Origin: JAAYCI01 sp964370045
GTDB lineage: Bacteria > Bacillota > Clostridia > Oscillospirales > Ruminococcaceae
DNA length: 64,000 nucleotides
Assembly (NCBI GenBank): GCA_964370045.1
Contig: CAYJGZ010000009.1
Coordinates: 26,085 to 90,084, forward strand
Direction of reading: 5' to 3'
Shown here in pieces: positions 60,318 to 64,000 of this stretch. Every line of letters starts with the position of its first letter. Positions within the stretch are counted from its first letter, which is position 1. The position numbers and the translations under genes were made by a program. The notes beneath the pieces were generated by a model. It did not search any database. It worked only from the letters and a program-made list of their open reading frames with translations, and had not been told where the DNA came from.

Positions 60318-60795
60318 CTTTTTCCAAGAAAAATATAGACAAAAACGGCTTAATTGAGCATAGGGAAAAACGCCGATGTTCTATTAGGACTAAAATTTTT
60401 AGGTGAATATGGAGGGATAGTAAATAAAAATAATCGGCATTATAGATTGAAAGGCGATGTCGGGCAGTTGGTCTCAGTGGTAAATATCACTATTGGAATT
60501 GCAACACAAGGCAATCTAAATCAAGTATTTTACTGCTGGGACTTATAACTGTAGACAACCATTAACAGATTCATCTATTGTATCGTGTGTGCGTCCCAAA
60601 ACAGTTCTTCGCTTCTTTGCCACAGCACAGGTTTTTTAGCAAGCGATAATAACATATTATTCATAATTATGACCATGCACCTTCTTGCACAAAAAACCAT
60701 GAAATGTGGCATGGTCTCGTCCATGCCCACTTCGTTTGTGGTTGTATTTGTTTTTTAAAACTTGTTCTCCATATTCGTTATATACATAACACAGT
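60318..60795. other. 478-bp AT-rich gap
   Basis: There is no gene I can support. A 64-codon frame at 60354-60548 lacks a ribosome site and family traits. The stretch looks like decayed mobile DNA. Confidence 0.4.
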
Positions 60796-61332
60796 CTATT
60801 TTTCAAAAATATCAAGGGTGTGTGCTAATTTCCTCATGGTTTCAATAACTTCTATGTCATCTACTGGTTCATCGTTTAAAATGTGATAAGTCATTACCCC
60901 AATCATGCCTGATAAGATATATTCTAAAACATAATCAATATTTTTAATATTACTATGATTTTCAAATAGTATACGTATAGATGGCTTAAGTGTGGTTTTT
61001 AGTTTATGGGTAAAAGATGGGTCACCGTTTTCTGATAGCAAAATTTTTAAGTATTTCTTCTTTTCTTTAAAATAGTTTAAATGTTCAAATTCATTTGCTC
61101 CTATAAGCTGATTTCCAATTAACACTTCCGGAATGTCGTTAGTATTTGGTAAAAGATTTTCTTCAATCTGTTCTAAAACATCAAATACATCTTTAAAATA
61201 TTCATAAAAAGTGCTTCTATTATATCCGGCTTTTAAGCATATAGCCTTGACTGTTATTTTTTCAATTCTCGTGTTTTCATAGATGCTCCAAAATGAATCA
61301 AAAAAGTTTTGCTTTGTCTTGTTATCGGTCAT
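60796..61332 (-). CDS. TetR/AcrR-family regulator
   Basis: This 178-residue regulator has the HTH stretch FDSFWSIYENTRIEKITVKAI-C-KAGYNRSTFYEYFKDVFDVLEQIE in its N-terminal third and a helical ligand domain after it. It is divergent from the glycosyltransferase gene across 116 bp, so it probably represses it. A small palindrome (ACAAC-AC-GTTGT, 61406-61417) at the predicted start of that transcript is a candidate site. The ATG at 61332 has GGAGAAAG. Confidence 0.85.
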   Translation of the reverse strand: MTDNKTKQNFFDSFWSIYENTRIEKITVKAICLKAGYNRSTFYEYFKDVFDVLEQIEENLLPNTNDIPEVLIGNQLIGANEFEHLNYFKEKKKYLKILLSENGDPSFTHKLKTTLKPSIRILFENHSNIKNIDYVLEYILSGMIGVMTYHILNDEPVDDIEVIETMRKLAHTLDIFEK

Positions 61333-61370
61333 ACTTTCTCCTTTTCCAACACATAAAGTTAAGTTGTCGG

Positions 61371-61417
61371 TTGAATTGATACACCTGTAATGATAGTATG
61401 ATTGTACAACACGTTGT
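61371..61417 (+). promoter_or_regulatory. promoter and candidate TetR site upstream of the glycosyltransferase gene
   Basis: TTGAAT (61371-61376), 17 bp, TAGTAT (61394-61399), then ACAAC-AC-GTTGT at 61406-61417. TTTCCAACA (61343) and TGTTGGAAA (61415) are also inverted across the gap. Confidence 0.45.
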
Positions 61418-61448
61418 TGGAAACTACAATGATAAAAGGAACAATTTC

Positions 61449-62696
61449 ATGATAACTATAGTTTGCTCGGGTTCAAGAGGAGATTATCAGCCATATATAG
61501 CGCTTGCAAAAAAGCTAAAAGAACAAGGAAAAGATGTTAGAATAACTACCGGTAAGGCACATGAAGAATTTGTAGAAAATCACGGTATAGAAGCATACCC
61601 AATTTCTATTGATTTATCAAACGCAAAAATAGATCCAAAAATTTTAGAGGATGCAGGCTCATCCGACAATCCTTTAAAAATGTTTTTAACATTTAATAAG
61701 ATGAAAAACATCGGATATCAAATGCTTGTAGAATCTTATGAAGCTTGTACTGGTAGCGAACTTGTTATATATCACCCCGGCTGTAGTGTTGCATATTTTG
61801 CAGCAAGCGAGATGAATATTCCGTCCGTTTTATTATCACCCTTTCCCATTCATAAAAACGACGATTATTTATCGGTTGTAATGTATGGCAAATCGAAAAA
61901 CAGCAAGAATAACAGAAAATTAAGCTATAAGATGCTTTATTCTATGCTGTGGATGGTTTCGAAAAATTCGATAAAAAAACTGTGGAAAGAAAAATATAAA
62001 CGTCTACCTGAAAATTTCAAAGTTCCCTTTGATTGCCATGCAACAAAGCGCAACCCATCTATCGTTTCTTGCAGTGGATACATTTTCTCGAAATCTGAAA
62101 ATTTTAATGAAAACATACATCAATGCGGATATCTTTTTTTAGATGAAAATGAAAGCTATACCCCTGAAAAATACGTAGAGGATTTTTTAAATTATGGCGA
62201 AAAACCTGTATATATAGGTTTTGGTAGTATGTTAAAACATGAAGAGAAACAAAAATATGCTCGCATTGCAATAAATGCATTATTAAAAGCAGATAAGCGT
62301 GGCGTGCTTTATGGGTTTGGCGAAGTAGGGGATCTACCAAACACAATCATAACCGTTAAAACAACGCCACACTCTTGGCTTTTTAATAAAATGGCGGCAG
62401 TTTGCCATCATGGTGGAGCCGGAACCTCTGCCGAAGGGTTTAAAGCAGGCATACCAAGTATAATTGTTCCGTTTTCAAACGACCAATTTGCTTGGGGCTA
62501 TCGCAGTTTTGACTTAGGGATTGGCGTAAAACCAATACATAAAAAGGATTTAAATGAGGATAACTTAGCAGATGCACTGTTGCAGATAGATGATACTAAA
62601 ATACAAAATAATGCTAAAATTATTTGTGAAAAAATTAAAAGTGAAAAAGGGCTTGAAAATGCTGCCAAAGTAGTGTTGCAAAGTTTAGAGGTGTAA
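61449..62696 (+). CDS. GT1-family glycosyltransferase (UGT/MGT-like)
   Basis: This 415-residue enzyme has the GT-B fold: N-terminal MITIVCSGSRGDYQPYIALAK with the GSRGD loop of sterol-type glucosyltransferases, and C-terminal PVYIGFGSM then AVCHHGGAGTSAEGFKAGIPSIIVPFSNDQFAWG, the nucleotide-sugar site (given by its ends HHGGAGT and DQFAWG). Such enzymes modify lipids or inactivate small molecules such as macrolides. The start at 61449 has AAAGGAAC. It shares a transcript with the 4Fe-4S gene one base away. Confidence 0.85.
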   Translation: MITIVCSGSRGDYQPYIALAKKLKEQGKDVRITTGKAHEEFVENHGIEAYPISIDLSNAKIDPKILEDAGSSDNPLKMFLTFNKMKNIGYQMLVESYEACTGSELVIYHPGCSVAYFAASEMNIPSVLLSPFPIHKNDDYLSVVMYGKSKNSKNNRKLSYKMLYSMLWMVSKNSIKKLWKEKYKRLPENFKVPFDCHATKRNPSIVSCSGYIFSKSENFNENIHQCGYLFLDENESYTPEKYVEDFLNYGEKPVYIGFGSMLKHEEKQKYARIAINALLKADKRGVLYGFGEVGDLPNTIITVKTTPHSWLFNKMAAVCHHGGAGTSAEGFKAGIPSIIVPFSNDQFAWGYRSFDLGIGVKPIHKKDLNEDNLADALLQIDDTKIQNNAKIICEKIKSEKGLENAAKVVLQSLEV

Positions 62697-62697
62697 A

Positions 62698-63639
62698 ATG
62701 GAGTTTATAACCAACGCACAGAAGAATGCTTTAAATAAAATATCTAACATTAAATCGAATGAATTTTCAAAAGCGAAAGGGGTGTTTCCAAAAAGAAAAT
62801 TCAAGGCTAAAGATATTAAAAAAATGTTTGAAAACAAAGATAAAGTAGGTCCTACTTTAAAATCTGTAATTAAAGCAGCAAGCGTAATAAAAGAGCATGA
62901 TGTCAACGCCGATTACTTAAAAAGCATTACAAAAGAACAGTTTGATAAACTTGATAGCTACATAAAAAATGACCTCGGAATGGATAGCTGGGGAGTTTGC
63001 ACCTTTGAGGAAAAAGAGATATACAAGGGAGACTCAATCCCTTATAAAAATGTAATAGTTATGTCAAGGCACATGGATAAAGACGCATTTATCACACAAG
63101 AATTACCAAACATAGATTGTATGATTGAAGTTATGAAAGTTTATGGAGATACAGGCATTGCCTGTCTTAAGACTACAGAGTTTCTTCGCAATATGAATTT
63201 CGGTGCTGTTCCAAACCATAGCTTGGGCGGGAATGTCGATTATACAAAAGCAGGGTATAAGGCGAATTTAGGATATATCGGAAAGCACGGTATGCTGATT
63301 ACACCGCATAGCGGTGCATGCAACAGATTGAGTATAGTTTATACCAGTATTGAAAATTTAGATGAATTCTTGCAAAATGATGAAGATTTCTCTTTTGGAA
63401 AAGATTTTTGCAGTGGGTGCAATAGATGCGTGAAATCCTGTCCGTATGATGCTATTTATACCGAAAGCAAAGTGGATGAAAATGGCCATGTAGAGTGTAT
63501 ATCAAACCCGAAATGCGGCAGTGGCTTTGCGCAATACGGCTGTGGGATTTGTATAGCTGTTTGTCCTTTTACAAAGGTAGGGTATGATTGTCGCTCGAAA
63601 TGCTCACCGTCAATGCACTTGCCGCCGCAGACAGCGTAA
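62698..63639 (+). CDS. QueG-like 4Fe-4S protein with foreign C-terminal tail
   Basis: This 313-residue protein resembles the epoxyqueuosine-reductase/reductive-dehalogenase group: WGVCTFEEKEIYKGDSIPYKN-type N-terminal part, NLGYIGKHGMLITPHSGACNRLS, then two clusters, FCSGCNRCVKSCP (C238, C241, C244, C248) and CGSGFAQYGCGICIAVCPF. It lacks the usual HEAT tail of QueG. The last ~16 residues read through DNA that in another frame codes a ParA fragment, so the natural C-terminus has been lost. The role is unknown; it is cotranscribed with the glycosyltransferase. Confidence 0.75.
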   Translation: MEFITNAQKNALNKISNIKSNEFSKAKGVFPKRKFKAKDIKKMFENKDKVGPTLKSVIKAASVIKEHDVNADYLKSITKEQFDKLDSYIKNDLGMDSWGVCTFEEKEIYKGDSIPYKNVIVMSRHMDKDAFITQELPNIDCMIEVMKVYGDTGIACLKTTEFLRNMNFGAVPNHSLGGNVDYTKAGYKANLGYIGKHGMLITPHSGACNRLSIVYTSIENLDEFLQNDEDFSFGKDFCSGCNRCVKSCPYDAIYTESKVDENGHVECISNPKCGSGFAQYGCGICIAVCPFTKVGYDCRSKCSPSMHLPPQTA

Positions 63640-63695
63640 TTGTTCCGGTACAGCTGCATTTTTTATCTGCCAAAGGGCTTGCGTTGAAAAGTTGA
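63588..63695 (+). pseudogene. ParA-family ATPase relic
   Basis: In the frame of 63600 the DNA reads SLEMLTVNALAAADSVIVPV, then LHFLSAKGLALKS and a stop: the SLGMLTVNAL-AADSVIVPVQ-YLSAKGL core of Soj/ParA. The flanking parts are missing. It overlaps the 3' end of the 4Fe-4S gene in another frame. Confidence 0.75.
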
Positions 63696-63855
63696 CAGAG
63701 TGTTTAGAACTTGATGAACCGTACTGGAATAAACAACCATAAGAGGCATGGGAAAATGTTGATGTTATGCGTTTTTACAGCTATTAAGCAATGTTGAAAA
63801 TGAGAAAAACAGAAAAAGCCGTTTTATTTCCAGTAAACAAGTGAAAAATCAGATT

Positions 63856-63885
63856 AAACGCTTACCAATTCGGTAGGCGTTTTTC
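63856..63885. terminator. terminator before the last gene
   Basis: AAACGCTTACC pairs with GGTAGGCGTTT (one G-U) around AATTC, followed by TTTTC. Confidence 0.8.
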
Positions 63886-63917
63886 TTATGCCCAAATTTA
63901 TGAAAGGAATGATTAAA

Positions 63918-64000
63918 ATGAAACAAATTAACGATCATAAAGCCTTTGAGACATTGATGCAATCACCGTCTCAATCCAAGCATTTCGACAGCGGCTCGGA
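63918..64000 (+). CDS. start of an unknown gene cut by the window edge
   Basis: The ATG at 63918 has GAAAGGAA upstream. Only 27 codons are visible (MKQINDHKAFETLMQSPSQS, then KHFDSGS). No domain can be named. Confidence 0.5.
   Translation, partial: MKQINDHKAFETLMQSPSQSKHFDSGS

Noticed and set aside
60354..60548. 64-codon frame in the gap after the integrase relic
   Set aside because: No ribosome site, no known domain, surrounding DNA looks decayed.

Overview
The window looks like a strictly anaerobic, Gram-positive Clostridia/Firmicutes chromosome, probably from a gut-type acetogen or acetogen relative. The evidence is a complete CODH/acetyl-CoA synthase operon, Clostridia-type small families (DUF2325, DUF3793, DUF3786), a cobalamin riboswitch, strong AGGAGG ribosome sites, and a mobilizable element of a kind common in gut Firmicutes. 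No rRNA, tRNA or CRISPR array is visible. All assignments come from reading the sequence; no database search was run.

Layout. 1-4353: tail of a diaminopentanoate-dehydrogenase-like gene, then a leftward B12 importer (btuF, btuC, btuD) behind a cobalamin riboswitch with its own terminator. 4523-8272: a His-rich CsoR/RcnR-type metal sensor and the nickel-pincer cofactor genes larE, larB and larC. 8424-11755: an ECF S-component, a methyltransferase, a frameshifted GNAT gene, carbonic anhydrase and a DUF3786 protein. 11967-25787: a methyl-THF methyltransferase-like gene and a MarR regulator face a rightward Wood-Ljungdahl carbonyl-branch operon: corrinoid activator paralogue, acsC, acsV/RACo, cooC/acsF, acsD, acsE, acsA, acsB. 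No folate-branch genes are present. B12 uptake, nickel handling (CooC, Lar, metal sensor) and the Ni/corrinoid enzymes fit one metabolic theme.

25847-35577: a small XRE regulator; an ABC exporter with a TetR regulator and a matching operator; a DUF2325-DUF3793-flavodoxin cluster behind three GTTAG-N6-CTAAC palindromes; and a P1B-type ATPase with a DUF6110-like partner and a 26-residue membrane peptide. 35725-41627: a leftward arsenic/thiol-redox cluster (arsR, arsP-like permease, membrane thioredoxin, CcdA, Cys-rich thioredoxin, acr3, arsC) followed by mntP. 42007-48208: the str operon (rpsL, rpsG, fusA, tuf), then guaA.

48197-59958 is an integrative mobilizable element at the 3' end of guaA. 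It carries XRE, xis, a tyrosine integrase, MobC, a RepA-like ATPase, a MobV relaxase and TnpV, plus a defence-like cargo: DpnI and DpnD, a dead DNA methyltransferase, a large PIN-domain protein with two C-terminal membrane helices, a YgjP peptidase relic, and an AlbA_2/Schlafen-type ATPase. A second, decayed element abuts it: paired TGGCTACA repeats and the C-terminus of another integrase. 60796-64000 is AT-rich accessory DNA: TetR, glycosyltransferase, a 4Fe-4S protein whose C-terminus runs into a ParA relic, and the start of an unknown gene.

A family of about 160-bp terminal-inverted-repeat elements with no coding capacity (three full copies, several fragments) is scattered through the host part. 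The least explained items are this repeat family, the PIN/two-TM protein in the element cargo, and the operator-rich leader of the DUF2325/DUF3793 genes.
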